A DNA stretch of 64,000 nucleotides from Petrolisthes cinctipes (GCA_033782935.1 JAWQEG010001395.1:714501-778500); one strand, 5' to 3'; positions 12,391 to 26,316 are shown, counted from the first letter of the stretch. Program-made: numbers and translations. Notes: generated by a model from the sequence alone, not told the origin.

Positions 12391-13095
12391 CGATTTTTAG
12401 CATGTTTTTAGCCTATATTTTGAAAATATTCTAGCACTGAGTAGGCATGTACAGATCGCTTCTGGGACCCCAAAATATCGAATTTTCGGGTGTTTAGGGC
12501 CAGAATTTGAGATATAAACGGGTACAGAAGATGCATGCACATATCGACTTTTGGGCACCTAAAAGATCGATTTTCAGTATGTTTTTGGCCTGTATTTTGA
12601 AAATACTCTATCACGGAGTAGGCATGTACAGATACCTTCTGGGACCTATAAATATTGAATTTTCGGGTGTTTTGGGACTGAATTTGAGATATCGATTTTT
12701 TGACACCTAAAATGTCGATTTTTAGCATGTTTTTAGCCTATATTTTGAAAATATTCTAGCACTGTGTAGGCATGTACAGATTGCTTCTGGGACCCCAAAA
12801 TATTGAATTTTCGGGTGTTTTGAGCCTGAATTTGAGATATAAACGGGTACAGAAGATATCGAATTTTCGGGTGTTTTGGGACTGAATTTGAGATATAAAC
12901 GGGAACAGAAGATACATGCACATATTGACTTTGGGCATCTAAAATATCGATTTTCAGCATGTTTTGAACCTGTATTTTGAAAATACTCTAACACTGAGTA
13001 GGCATGTACAGATCGCTTCTGGGACCCCAAAATATCGAATTTTCGGGTGTTTTGGGACTGAATTTGAGATATCGACCTTTTGGCACCTAAAAGAT
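12391..13095. repeat. Dimer plus unit with a 232-bp chimeric monomer
   Basis: A 325-bp dimer lies at 12391-12715; its first monomer begins as A and ends as B1. A 380-bp unit follows at 12716-13095, made of a 232-bp chimeric monomer (12716-12947) and a 148-bp monomer. The chimera runs as A to 'gtacagaagatat', then re-enters at 'cgaattttcgggtg' and repeats about 56 bp before finishing as A. No gene. Confidence 0.87.
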
Positions 13096-14576
13096 CGATT
13101 TTTAGCATGTTTTTAGCCTATATTTTGAAAATATTCTAGCACTGTACAGATTGCTTCTGGGACCCCAAAATATTGAATTTTCGGGTGTTTTGAGCCTGAA
13201 TTTGAGATATAAACGGGTACAGAAGATACATGCACATATTGACTTTGGGCATCTAAAATATCGATTTTCAGCATGTTTTGGGCCTGAATTTTGAAAATAC
13301 TCTAACACGGAGTAGGCTTGTACAGATCGCTTCTGGGACCCCAAAATATCGAATTTTCGGGTGTTTAGGGCCAGAATTTGAGATATAAACGGGTACAGAA
13401 AATGCATGCACATATCGACTTTTGGGCACCTAAAAGATCGATTTTCAGTATGTTTTTGGCCTGTATTTTGAAAATACTCTAACACGGAGTAAGCATGTAC
13501 AGATACCTTCTGGGACCTCTAAATATCGAATTTTCGGGTGTTTTGGGACTGAATTTGAGATATCGATTTTTTGGCATCTAAAATGTCGATTTTTAGCATG
13601 TTTTTATCCTATATTTTGAAAATATTCTAGCACTGTGTAGGCTTGTACAGATTGCTTCTGGGACCCCAAAATATTGAATTTTCGGGTGTTTTGAGCCTGA
13701 ATTTGAGATATAAACGGGTACAGAAGATACATGCAGATATTGACTTTAGGCATCTAAAATATCGATTTTCAGCATGTTTTGGGCCTGTAGTTTGAAAATA
13801 CTCTAACACTGAGTAGGCATGTACAGATTGCTTTTGGGACCCCAAAATATTGAATTTTCGGGTGTTTTTAGCCTGAATTTGAGATATAAACGGGTACAGA
13901 AGATACATGCACATATTGACTTTGGGCATCTAAAATATCGTATTTCAGCATGTTTTGGGCCTGTATTTTGAAAATACTCTAACACTGAGTAGGCATGTAC
14001 AGATTGCTTCTGGGACCCCAAAATATCAAATTTTCGGGTGTTTTGGGACTGAATTTGAGATATCGACTTTTTGGCACCTAAAACATCGATTTTTAGCATG
14101 TTTTTAGCCTATATTTTGAAAATATTCTAGCACTGTACAGATTGCTTCTGGGACCCCAAAATATTGAATTTTCGGGTGTTTTGAGCCTGAATTTGAGATA
14201 TAAACGGGTACAGAAGATACATGCACATATTGACTTAGGCATCTAAAATATCGATTTTCAGCATGTTTTGGGCCTGAATTTTGAAAATACTCTAACACGG
14301 AGTAGGCTTGTACAGATCGCTTCTGGGACCCCAAAATATCGAATTTTAGGGTGTTTAGGGCCAGAATTTGAGATATAAACGGGTACAGAAAATGCATGCA
14401 CATATCGACTTTTGGGCACCTAAAAGATCGATTTTCAGTATGTTTTTGGCCTGTATTTTCAAAATACTCTAACACGGAGTAGGCATGTACAGATACCTTC
14501 TGGGACATCTAAATATCGAATTTTCGGGTGTTTTGGGACTGAATTTGAGATATCGATTTTTTGGCACGTAAAATGT
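13096..14576. repeat. HOR block with first 10-bp-deleted A monomers
   Basis: Unit starts and lengths: 13096 (491), 13587 (500), 14087 (490). Units 13096 and 14087 begin with the deleted A monomer, which reads 'ctagcactgtacagattgc' where normal A has 'gtgtaggcat' or 'gagtaggcat' inserted. The block recurs at 26317-27797 with an offset of about 13,220 bp. No gene. Confidence 0.88.
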
Positions 14577-17500
14577 CGATTTTTAGCATGTTTTTATCCT
14601 ATATTTTGAAAATATTCTAGCACTGTGTAGGCATGTACAGATTGCTTCTGGGACCCCAAAATATTGAATTTTCGGGTGTTTTGAGCCTGAATTTGAGATA
14701 TAAACGGGTACAGAAGATACATGCACATATTGACTTTGGGCATCTAAAATATCGATTTTCAGCATGTTTTGGGCCTGAATTTTGAAAATACTCTAACACG
14801 GAGTAGGCATGTACAGATCGCTTCTGGGACCCCAAAATATCGAATTTTCGGGTGTTTAGGGCCAGAATTTGAGATATAAACGGGTACAGAAGATGCATGC
14901 ACATATCGACTTTTGGGCACCTAAATGATCAATTTTCAGTATGTTTTTGGCTTGTATTTTGAAAATACTCTAACACGGAGTAGGCATGTACAGATACCTT
15001 CTGGGACCTCTAAATATCGAATTTTCGGGTGTTTTGGGACTGAATTTGAGATATCGATTTTTTGGCACCTAAAATGTCTATTTTTAGCATGTTTTTAGCC
15101 TATATTTTAAAAATATTATAGCACTGTGTAGGCATGTACAGATTGCTTCTGGGACCCCAAAATATTGAATTTTTGGTCGTTTTGAGCCTGAATTTGAGAT
15201 ATAAACGGGTACAGAAGATACATGCAGATATTGACTTTAGGCATCTAAAATTTCGATTTTCAGCATGTTTTGGGCCTGTAGTTTGAAAATACTCTAACAC
15301 TGAGTAGGCATGTACAGATTGCTTTTGGGACCCCAAAATATTGAATTTTCGGGTGTTTTTAGCCTGAATTTGAGATATAAACGGGTACAGAAGATACATG
15401 CACATATTGACTTTGGGCACCAAAAATATCGATTTTCAGCATGTTTTGGGCCTGAATTTTGAAAATACTCTAACACGGAGTAGGCATGTACAGATCGCTT
15501 CTGGGACCCCAAAATATCGAATTTTTGGGTGTTTCGGACTGAATTTGAGATATCGACTTTTTGGCACCTAAAAGATCGATTTTTAGCATGTTTTTAGCCT
15601 ATATTTTGAAAATATTCTGGCACTGAGTAGGCATGTACAGATTGCTTCTGGGACCCCAAAATATTGAATTTTCGGGTGTTTTGAGCCTGAATCTGAGATA
15701 TAAACGGGTACAGAAGATACAGGCACATATTGACTTTGGGCATCTAAAATATCGATTTTCAGCATGTTTTGGGCCTGTATTTTGAAAATACACTAACACT
15801 GAGTAGGCATGTACAGATTGCTTCTGGGACCCCAAAATATTGAATTTTCGGGTGTTTTGAGCCTGAATTTGTGATATAAACGGGTACAGAAGATACATGC
15901 ACATATTGACTTTGGGCACCAAAAATATCGATTTTCAGCATGTTTTGGGCCTGAATTTTGAAAATACTCTAACACGGAGTAGGCATGTACAGATCGCTTC
16001 TGGGACCCCAAAATATCGAATTTTCGGGTGTTTAGGGCCAGAATTTGAGATATAAACGGGTACAGAAGATGCATGCACATATCGACTTTTGGGCACCTAA
16101 AAGATCGATTTTCAGTATGTTTTTGGCTTGAATTTTGAAAATACTCTAACACGGAGTAGGCATGTACAGATACCTTCTGGGACCTCTAAATATCGAATTT
16201 TCGGGTGTTTTGGGACTGAATTTGAGATATCGATTTTTTGGCACCTAAAATGTCGATTTTTAGCATGTTTTTAGCCTATATTTTGAAAATATTCTAGCAC
16301 TGTGTAGGCATGTACAGATTGCTTCTGGGACCCCAAAATATTGAATTTTCGGGTGTTTTGAGCCTGAATTTGAGATATAAACGGGTACTGAAGATGCATG
16401 CACATATCGACTTTTGTGCACCTAAAAGATCGATTTTCAGTATGTTTTGAGCATGTATTTTGAAAATACTCTAACACGGAGTAGGCATGTACAGATCGCT
16501 TCTGGGACCCCTAAATATCGAATTTTCGGGTGTTTGGGACTGAATTTGAGATATCGACTTTTTGGCACCTAAAAGATCGATTTTTAGCATGTTTTTAGCC
16601 TATATTTTGAAAATATTCTGGCACTGAGTAGGCATGTACAGATTGCTTCTGGGACCCCAAAATATTGAATTTTCGGGTGTTTTGAGCCTGAATTTGAGAT
16701 ATAAACGGGTACAGAAGATACATGCACATATTGACTTTGGGCATCTAAAATATCGATTTTCAGCATGTTTTGGGCCTGTATTTTGAAAATACTCTAACAC
16801 TGAGTAGGCATGTACAGATTGCTTCTGGGACCCCAAAATATTGAATTTTCGGGTGTTTTGAGCCTGAATTTGAGATATAAACGGGTGCAGAAGATACATG
16901 CACATATTGACTTTGGGCACCAAAAATATCGATTTTCAGCATGTTTTGGGCCTGAATTTTGAAAATACTCTAACACGGAGTAGGCATGTACAGATCGCTT
17001 CTGGGACCCCAAAATATCGAATTTTCGGGTGTTTAGGGCCAGAATTTGAGATATAAACGGGTACAGAAGTTGCATGCACATATCGACTTTTGGGCACCTA
17101 AATGATCGATTTTCAGTATGTTTTTGGCCTGTATTTTGAAAATACTCTAACACGGAGTAGGCATGTACAGATACCTTCTGGGACCTCTAAATATCGAATT
17201 TTCGGGTGTTTTGGGACTGAATTTGAGATATCGATTTTTTGGCACCTAAAATGTCTATTTTTAGCATGTTTTTAGCCTATATTTTAAAAATATTATAGCA
17301 CTGTGTAGGCATGTACAGATTGCTTCTGGGACCCCAAAATATTGAATTTTTGGGCGTTTTGAGCCTGAATTTGAGATATAAACGGGTACAGAAGATACAT
17401 GCAGATATTGACTTTAGGCATCTAAAATTTCGATTTTCAGCATGTTTTGGGCCTGTAGTTTGAAAATACTCTAACACTGAGTAGGCATGTACAGATTGCT

Positions 17501-19932
17501 TTTGGGACCCCAAAATATTGAATTTTCGGGTGTTTTTAGCCTGAATTTGAGATATAAACGGGTACAGAAGATACATGCACATATTGACTTTGGGCACCAA
17601 AAATATCGATTTTCAGCATGTTTTGGGCCTGAATTTTGAAAATACTCTAACACGGAGTAGGCATGTACAGATCGCTTCTGGGACCCCTAAATATCGAATT
17701 TTCGGGTGTTTCGGACTGAATTTGAGATATCGACTTTTTGGCACCTAAAAGATCGATTTTTAGCATGTTTTTAGCCTATATTTTGAAAATATTCTGGCAC
17801 TGAGTAGGCATGTACAGATTGCTTCTGGGACCCCAAAATATTGAATTTTCGGGTGTTTTGAGCCTGAATCTGAGATATAAACGGGTACAGAAGATACAGG
17901 CACATATTGACTTTGGGCATCTAAAATATCGATTTTCAGCATGTTTTGGGCCTGTATTTTGAAAATACACTAACACTGAGTAGGCATGTACAGATTGCTT
18001 CTGGGACCCCAAAATATTGAATTTTCGGGTGTTTTGAGCCTGAATTTGTGATATAAACGGGTACAGAAGATACATGCACATATTGACTTTGGGCACCAAA
18101 AATATCGATTTTCAGCATGTTTTGGGCCTGAATTTTGAAAATACTCTAACACGGAGTAGGCATGTACAGATCGCTTCTGGGACCCCAAAATATCGAATTT
18201 TCGGGTGTTTAGGGCCAGAATTTGAGATATAAACGGGTACAGAAGATGCATGCACATATCGACTTTTGGGCACCTAAAAGATCGATTTTCAGTATGTTTT
18301 TGGCTTGAATTTTGAAAATACTCTAACACGGAGTAGGCATGTACAGATACCTTCTGGGACCTCTAAATATCGAATTTTCGGGTGTTTTGGGACTGAATTT
18401 GAGATATCGATTTTTTGGCACCTAAAATGTCGATTTTTAGCATGTTTTTAGCCTATATTTTGAAAATATTCTAGCACTGTGTAGGCATGTACAGATTGCT
18501 TCTGGGACCCCAAAATATTGAATTTTCGGGTGTTTTGAGCCTGAATTTGAGATATAAACGGGTACAGAAGATACATGCACATATTGACTTTGGGCATCTA
18601 AAATATCGATTTTCAGCATGTTTTTGGCCTGTATTTTGAAAATACTCTAACACTGAGTACGCATGTACAGATTGCTTCTGGGACCCCAAAATATTGAATT
18701 TTCGGGTGTTTTGAGCCTGAATTTGAGATATAAACGGGTACTGAAGATGCATGCACATATCGACTTTTGGGCACCTAAAAGATCGATTTTCAGTATGTTT
18801 TGAGCATGTATTTTGAAAATACTCTAACACGGAGTAGGCATGTACAGATCGCTTCTGGGACCCCTAAATATCGAATTTTCGGGTGTTTGGGACTGAATTT
18901 GAGATATCGACTTTTTGGCACCTAAAAGATCGATTTTTAGCATGTTTTTAGCCTATATTTTGAAAATATTCTGGCACTGAGTAGGCATGTACAGATTGCT
19001 TCTGGGACCCCAAAATATTGAATTTTCGGGTGTTTTGAGCCTGAATCTGAGATATAAACGGGTACAGAAGATACAGGCACATATTGACTTTGGGCATCTA
19101 AAATATCGATTTTCAGCATGTTTTGGGCCTGTATTTTGAAAATACACTAACACTGAGTAGGCATGTACAGATCGCTTCTGGGACCCCAAAATATCGAATT
19201 TTCGGGTGTTTAGGGCCAGAATTTGAGATATAAACGGGTACAGAAGATGCATGCACATATCGACTTTTGGGCACCTAAAAGATCGATTTTCAGTATGTTT
19301 TTGGCTTGAATTTTGAAAATACTCTAACACGGAGTAGGCATGTACAGATACCTTCTGGGACCTCTAAATATCGAATTTTCGGGTGTTTTGGGACTGAATT
19401 TGAGATATCGATTTTTTGGCACCTAAAATGTCGATTTTTAGCATGTTTTTAGCCTATATTTTGAAAATATTCTAGCACTGTGTAGGCATGTACAGATTGC
19501 TTCTGGGACCCCAAAATATTGAATTTTCGGGGGTTTTGAGCCTGAATTTGAGATATAAACGGGTACAGAAGATACATGCACATATTGACTTTGGGCATCT
19601 AAAATATCGATTTTCAGCATGTTTTTGGCCTGTTTTTTGAAAATACTCTAACACTGAGTACGTATGTACAGATTGCTTCTGGGACCCCAAAATATTGAAT
19701 TTTCGGGTGTTTTGAGCCTGAATTTGAGATATAAACGGGTACTGAAGATGCATGCACATATCGACTTTTGTGCACCTAAAAGATCGATTTTCAGTATGTT
19801 TTGAGCATGTATTTTGAAAATACTCTAACACGGAGTAGGCATGTACAGATCGCTTCTGGGACCCCTAAATATCGAATTTTCGGGTGTTTTGGGACTGAAT
19901 TTGAGATATCGACTTTTTGGCACCTAAAAGAT
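14577..19932. repeat. HOR block rich in 677-bp tetramers, internally duplicated
   Basis: Unit starts and lengths: 14577 (501), 15078 (499), 15577 (677), 16254 (324), 16578 (677), 17255 (499), 17754 (677), 18431 (500), 18931 (501), 19432 (501). The stretch from about 14.75 to 16.4 kb matches 16.93 to 18.6 kb at an offset of 2177 bp. The 499-bp units end in a C-like monomer with 'gtgtttcggactg'. No gene. Confidence 0.88.
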
Positions 19933-22900
19933 CGATTTTAGCATGTTTTTAGCCTATATTTTGAAAATATTCTAGCACTGAGTAGGCATGTACAGATTGC
20001 TTCTGGGACCCCAAAATATTGAATTTTCGGGTGTTTTGAGCCTGAATTTGAGATATAAACGGGTACAGAAGATGCATGCACATATCGACTTTTGTGCACC
20101 TAAAAGATCGATTTTCAGCATGTTTTGGGCCTGAATTTTGAAAATACTCTAACACGGAGTAGGCATGTACAGATCGCTTCTGGGACCCCAAAATATCGAA
20201 TTTTCGGGTGTTTAAGGCCAGAATTTGAGATATAAACGGGTACAGAAGATGCATGCACATATCGACTTTTGGGCACCTAAATGATCGATTTTCAGTATGT
20301 TTTTGGCCTGTATTTTGAAAATACTCTAACACGGAGTAGGCATGTACAGATACCTTTTGGGACCTCTAAATATCGAATTTTCGGGTGTTATGGGACTGAA
20401 TTTGAGATATCGATTTTTTGGCACCTATAATATCGATTTTTAGCATGTTTTTAGCCTATATTTTGAAAATATTCTAGCACTGGGTAGGCATGTACAGATT
20501 GCTTCTGGGACCCCAAAATATTGAATTTTCGGGTGTTTTGAGCCTGAATTTGAGATATAAACGGGTACAGAAGATACATGCACATATTGACTTTGGGCAC
20601 CAAAAATATCGATTTTCAGCATGTTTTGGGCCTGAATTTTGAAAATACTCTAACACTGAGTAGGCATGTACAGATTGCTTCTGGGACCCCAAAATATTGA
20701 ATTTTCGGGTGTTTTGAGCCTGAATTTGAGATATAAACGGGTACTGAAGATGCATGCACACATCGACTTTTGTGCACCTAAAAGATCGATTTTCAGTATG
20801 TTTTGAGCATGTATTTTGAAAATACTCTAACACGGAGTAGGCATGGTACAGATCGCTTCTGGGACCCCTAAATATCGAATTTTCGGGTGTTTTGGGACTG
20901 AATTTGAGATATCGACTTTTTGGCACCTAAAATATCGATTTTTAGCATGTTTTTAGCCTATATTTTGAAAATATTCTAGCACTGTGTAGGCATGTACAGA
21001 TTGCTTCTGGGACCCCAAAATATTGAATTTTCGGGTGTTTTGAGCCTGAATTTGAGATATAAACGGGTACTGAAGATGCATGCACATATCGACTTTTGTG
21101 CACCTAAAAGATCGATTTTCAGTATGTTTTGAGCATGTATTTTGAAAATACTCTAACACGGAGTAGGCATGTACAGATCGCTTCTGGGACCCCTAAATAT
21201 CGAATTTTCGGGTGTTTTAGGACTGAATTTGAGAAATCGACTTTTTGGCACCTAAAAGATCGATTTTTAGCATGTTTTTAGCCTATATTTTGAAAATATT
21301 CTAGCACTGAGTAGGCATGTACAGATCGCTTCTGGGACCCCAAAATATCGAATTTTCGGGTGTTTAGGGCCAGAATTTGAGATATAAACGGGTACAGAAG
21401 ATGCATGCACATATCGACTTTTGGGCACCTAAAAGATCGATTTTCAGTATGTTTTTGGCCTGTATTTTGAAAATACTCTATCACGGAGTAGGCATGTACA
21501 GATAAATTCTGGGACCTATAAATATCGAATTTTCGGGTGTTTTGGGACTGAATTTGAGATATCGATTTTTTGACACCTAAAATGTCGATTTTTAGCATGT
21601 TTTTAGCCTATATTTTGAAAATATTCTAGCACTGTGTAGGCATGTACAGATTGCTTCTGGGACCCCAAAATATTTAATTTTCGGGTGTTTTGAGCCTGAA
21701 TTTGAGATATAAACGGGTACAGAAGATATCGAATTTTCGGGTGTTTTGGGACTGAATTTGAGATATAAACGGGTACAGAAGATACATGCACATATTGACT
21801 TTGGGCATCTAAAATATCGATTTTCAGCATGTTTTGGGCCTGTATTTTGAAAATACTCTAACACTGAGTAGGCATGTACAGATTGCTTCTGGGACTGCAA
21901 AATATTGATTTTTCGGGTGTTTTGAGCCTGAATTTGAGATATAAACGGGTACTGAAGATGCATGCACATATCGACTTTTGTGCACCTAAAAGATCGATTT
22001 TCAGTATGTTTTGAGCATGTATTTTGAAAATACTCTAACACGGAGTAGGCATGTACAGATCGCTTCTGGGACCCCTAAATATCGAATTTTCGGGTGTTTT
22101 GGGACTGAATTTGATATATCGATTTTTTGGCACCTATAATATCGATTTTTAGCATGTTTTTAGCCTATGTTTTGAAAATATTATAGCACTGTGTAGGCAT
22201 GTACAGATTGCTTCTGGGACCCCAAAATATTGAATTTTCGGGTGTTTTGAGCCTGAATTTGAGATATAAACGGGTACAGAAGATACATGCACATATTGAC
22301 TTTGGGCATCTAAAATATCGATTTTCAGCATGTTTTGGGCCTGTATTTTGAAAATACTCTAACACGGAGTAGGCATGTACAGATCGCTTCTGGGACCCCT
22401 ACATATCGAATTTTTTGGTGTTTTGGGACTGAATTTGAGATATCGACTTTTTGGCACCTAAAAGATCGATTTTCAGCATGTTTTTGGCCTGTTTTTTTAA
22501 AATACTCTAACACTGAGTACGCATGTACAGATTGCTTCTGGGACCCCAAAATATTGAATTTTCGGGTGTTTTGAGCCTGAATTTGAGATATAACCGGGTA
22601 CAGAAGATACATGCACATATTGACTTTGGGCATCTAAAATATCGATTTTCAGCATGTTTTGAACCTGTATTTTGAAAATACTCTAACACTGAGTAGGCAT
22701 GTACAGATTGCTTCTGGGACTGCAAAATATTGAATTTTCGGGTGTTTTGAGCCTGAATTTGAGATATAAACGGGTACTGAAGATGCATGCACATATCGAC
22801 TTTTGTGCACCTAAAAGATCGATTTTCAGTATGTTTTGAGCATGTATTTTGAAAATACTCTAACACGGAGTAGGCATGTACAGATCGCTTCTGGGACCCC

Positions 22901-23291
22901 TAAAAATCGAATTTTCGGGTGTTTTGGGACTGAATTTGAGATATCGATTTTTTGACACCTAAAATGTCGATTTTTAGCATGTTTTTATCCTATATTTTGA
23001 AAATATTCTAGCACTGTGTAGGCATGTACAGATTGCTTCTGGGACCCCAAAATATTGAATTTTCGGGTGTTTTGAGCCTGAATTTGAGATATAAACGGGT
23101 ACAGAAGATACATGCACATATTGACTTTGGGCATCTAAAATATCGATTTTCAGCATGTTTTGGGCCTGTATTTTGAAAATACTCTAACACTGAGTAGGCA
23201 TGTACAGATTGCTTCTGGGACCCCAAAATATCGAATTTTCGGGTGTTTTGGGACTGAATTTGAGATATCGACTTTTTGGCACCTAAAAGAT
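19933..23291. repeat. HOR block with dimers and a chimeric-monomer unit
   Basis: Unit starts and lengths: 19933 (501), 20434 (502), 20936 (325), 21261 (325), 21586 (557), 22143 (324), 22467 (501), 22968 (324). The 557-bp unit is a 232-bp chimeric monomer (21586-21817), then B2 and C2. Marker bases include 'cagataaattctggg' near 21503. Most of the block recurs 2848 or 3025 bp downstream. No gene. Confidence 0.87.
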
Positions 23292-26200
23292 CGATTTTTA
23301 GCATGTTTTTAGCCTATATTTTGAAAATATTCTAGCACTGTACAGATTGCTTCTGGGACCCCAAAATATTGAATTTTCGGGTGTTTTGAGCCTGAATTTG
23401 AGATATAAACGGGTACAGAAGATACATGCACATATTGACTTTGGGCATCTAAAATATCGATTTTCAGCATGTTTTGGGCCTGTATTTTGAAAATACTCTA
23501 ACACTGAGTAGGCATGTACAGATTGCTTCTGGGACCCCAAAATATTGAATTTTCGGGTGTTTTGAGCCTGAATTTGAGATATAAACGGGTACTGAAGATG
23601 CATGCACACATCGACTTTTGTGCACCTAAAAGATCGATTTTCAGTATGTTTTGAGCATGTATTTTGAAAATACTCTAACACGGAGTAGGCATGGTACAGA
23701 TCGCTTCTGGGACCCCTAAATATCGAATTTTCGGGTGTTTTGGGACTGAATTTGAGATATCGACTTTTTGGCACCTAAAATATCGATTTTTAGCATGTTT
23801 TTAGCCTATATTTTGAAAATATTCTAGCACTGTGTAGGCATGTACAGATTGCTTCTGGGACCCCAAAATATTGAATTTTCGGGTGTTTTGAGCCTGAATT
23901 TGAGATATAAACGGGTACTGAAGATGCATGCACATATCGACTTTTGTGCACCTAAAAGATCGATTTTCAGTATGTTTTGAGCATGTATTTTGAAAATACT
24001 CTAACACGGAGTAGGCATGTACAGATCGCTTCTGGGACCCCTAAATATCGAATTTTCGGGTGTTTTAGGACTGAATTTGAGAAATCGACTTTTTGGCACC
24101 TAAAAGATCGATTTTTAGCATGTTTTTAGCCTATATTTTGAAAATATTCTAGCACTGAGTAGGCATGTACAGATCGCTTCTGGGACCCCAAAATATCGAA
24201 TTTTCGGGTGTTTAGGGCCAGAATTTGAGATATAAACGGGTACAGAAGATGCATGCACATATCGACTTTTGGGCACCTAAAAGATCGATTTTCAGTATGT
24301 TTTTGGCCTGTATTTTGAAAATACTCTATCACGGAGTAGGCATGTACAGATAAATTCTGGGACCTATAAATATCGAATTTTCGGGTGTTTTGGGACTGAA
24401 TTTGAGATATCGATTTTTTGACACCTAAAATGTCGATTTTTAGCATGTTTTTAGCCTATATTTTGAAAATATTCTAGCACTGTGTAGGCATGTACAGATT
24501 GCTTCTGGGACCCCAAAATATTTAATTTTCGGGTGTTTTGAGCCTGAATTTGAGATATAAACGGGTACAGAAGATATCGAATTTTCGGGTGTTTTGGGAC
24601 TGAATTTGAGATATAAACGGGTACAGAAGATACATGCACATATTGACTTTGGGCATCTAAAATATCGATTTTCAGCATGTTTTGGGCCTGTATTTTGAAA
24701 ATACTCTAACACTGAGTAGGCATGTACAGATTGCTTCTGGGACTGCAAAATATTGATTTTTCGGGTGTTTTGAGCCTGAATTTGAGATATAAACGGGTAC
24801 TGAAGATGCATGCACATATCGACTTTTGTGCACCTAAAAGATCGATTTTCAGTATGTTTTGAGCATGTATTTTGAAAATACTCTAACACGGAGTAGGCAT
24901 GTACAGATCGCTTCTGGGACCCCTAAATATCGAATTTTCGGGTGTTTTGGGACTGAATTTGATATATCGATTTTTTGGCACCTATAATATCGATTTTTAG
25001 CATGTTTTTAGCCTATGTTTTGAAAATATTATAGCACTGTGTAGGCATGTACAGATTGCTTCTGGGACCCCAAAATATTGAATTTTCGGGTGTTTTGAGC
25101 CTGAATTTGAGATATAAACGGGTACAGAAGATACATGCACATATTGACTTTGGGCATCTAAAATATCGATTTTCAGCATGTTTTGGGCCTGTATTTTGAA
25201 AATACTCTAACACGGAGTAGGCATGTACAGATTGCTTCTGGGACCCCAAAATATTGAATTTTCGGGTGTTTTGAGCCTGAATTTGAGATATAAACGGGTA
25301 CTGAAGATGCATGCACATATCGACTTTTGTGCACCTAAAAGATCGATTTTCAGTATGTTTTGAGCATGTATTTTGAAAATACTCTAACACGGAGTAGGCA
25401 TGTACAGATCGCTTCTGGGACCCCTACATATCGAATTTTCGGGTGTTTTGGGACTGAATTTGAGATATCGACTTTTTGGCACCTAAAAGATCGATTTTTA
25501 GCATGTTTTTAGCCTATATTTTGAAAATATTCTAGCACTGGGTAGGCATGTACAGATTGCTTCTGGGACCCCAAAATATTGAATTTTCGGGTGTTTTGAG
25601 GCTGAATTTGAGATATAAACGGGTACAGAAGATACATGCACATATTGACTTTGGGCATCTAAAATATCGATTTTCAGCATGTTTTGAACCTGTATTTTGA
25701 AAATACTCTAACACTGAGTAGGCATGTACAGATTGCTTCTGGGACTGCAAAATATTGAATTTTCGGGTGTTTTGAGCCTGAATTTGAGATATAAACGGGT
25801 ACTGAAGATGCATGCACATATCGACTTTTGTGCACCTAAAAGATCGATTTTCAGTATGTTTTGAGCATGTATTTTGAAAATACTCTAACACGGAGTAGGC
25901 ATGTACAGATCGCTTCTGGGACCCCTAAAAATCGAATTTTCGGGTGTTTTGGGACTGAATTTGAGATATCGATTTTTTGACACCTAAAATGTCGATTTTT
26001 AGCATGTTTTTATCCTATATTTTGAAAATATTCTAGCACTGTGTAGGCATGTACAGATTGCTTCTGGGACCCCAAAATATTGAATTTTCGGGTGTTTTGA
26101 GCCTGAATTTGAGATATAAACGGGTACAGAAGATACATGCACATATTGACTTTGGGCATCTAAAATATCGATTTTCAGCATGTTTTGGGCCTGTATTTTG

Positions 26201-26316
26201 AAAATACTCTAACACTGAGTAGGCATGTACAGATTGCTTCTGGGACCCCAAAATATCGAATTTTCGGGTGTTTTGGGACTGAATTTGAGATATCGACTTT
26301 TTGGCACCTAAAAGAT
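23292..26316. repeat. HOR block, near-copy of the preceding one
   Basis: Unit starts and lengths: 23292 (492), 23784 (325), 24109 (325), 24434 (557), 24991 (501), 25492 (501), 25993 (324). The 557-bp unit again holds a 232-bp chimera (24434-24665). The 23292 unit opens with the 10-bp-deleted A. Its counterpart at 20434 does not, so that site was exchanged separately from the rest. No gene. Confidence 0.87.

Noticed and set aside
12507..12710. Plus-strand open frames of 66-79 codons (also near 22335, 46614, 49416, 51716, 58960 and 62259)
   Set aside because: They sit at equivalent places in the repeat and appear only where a chance base change removes a stop. No gene context.
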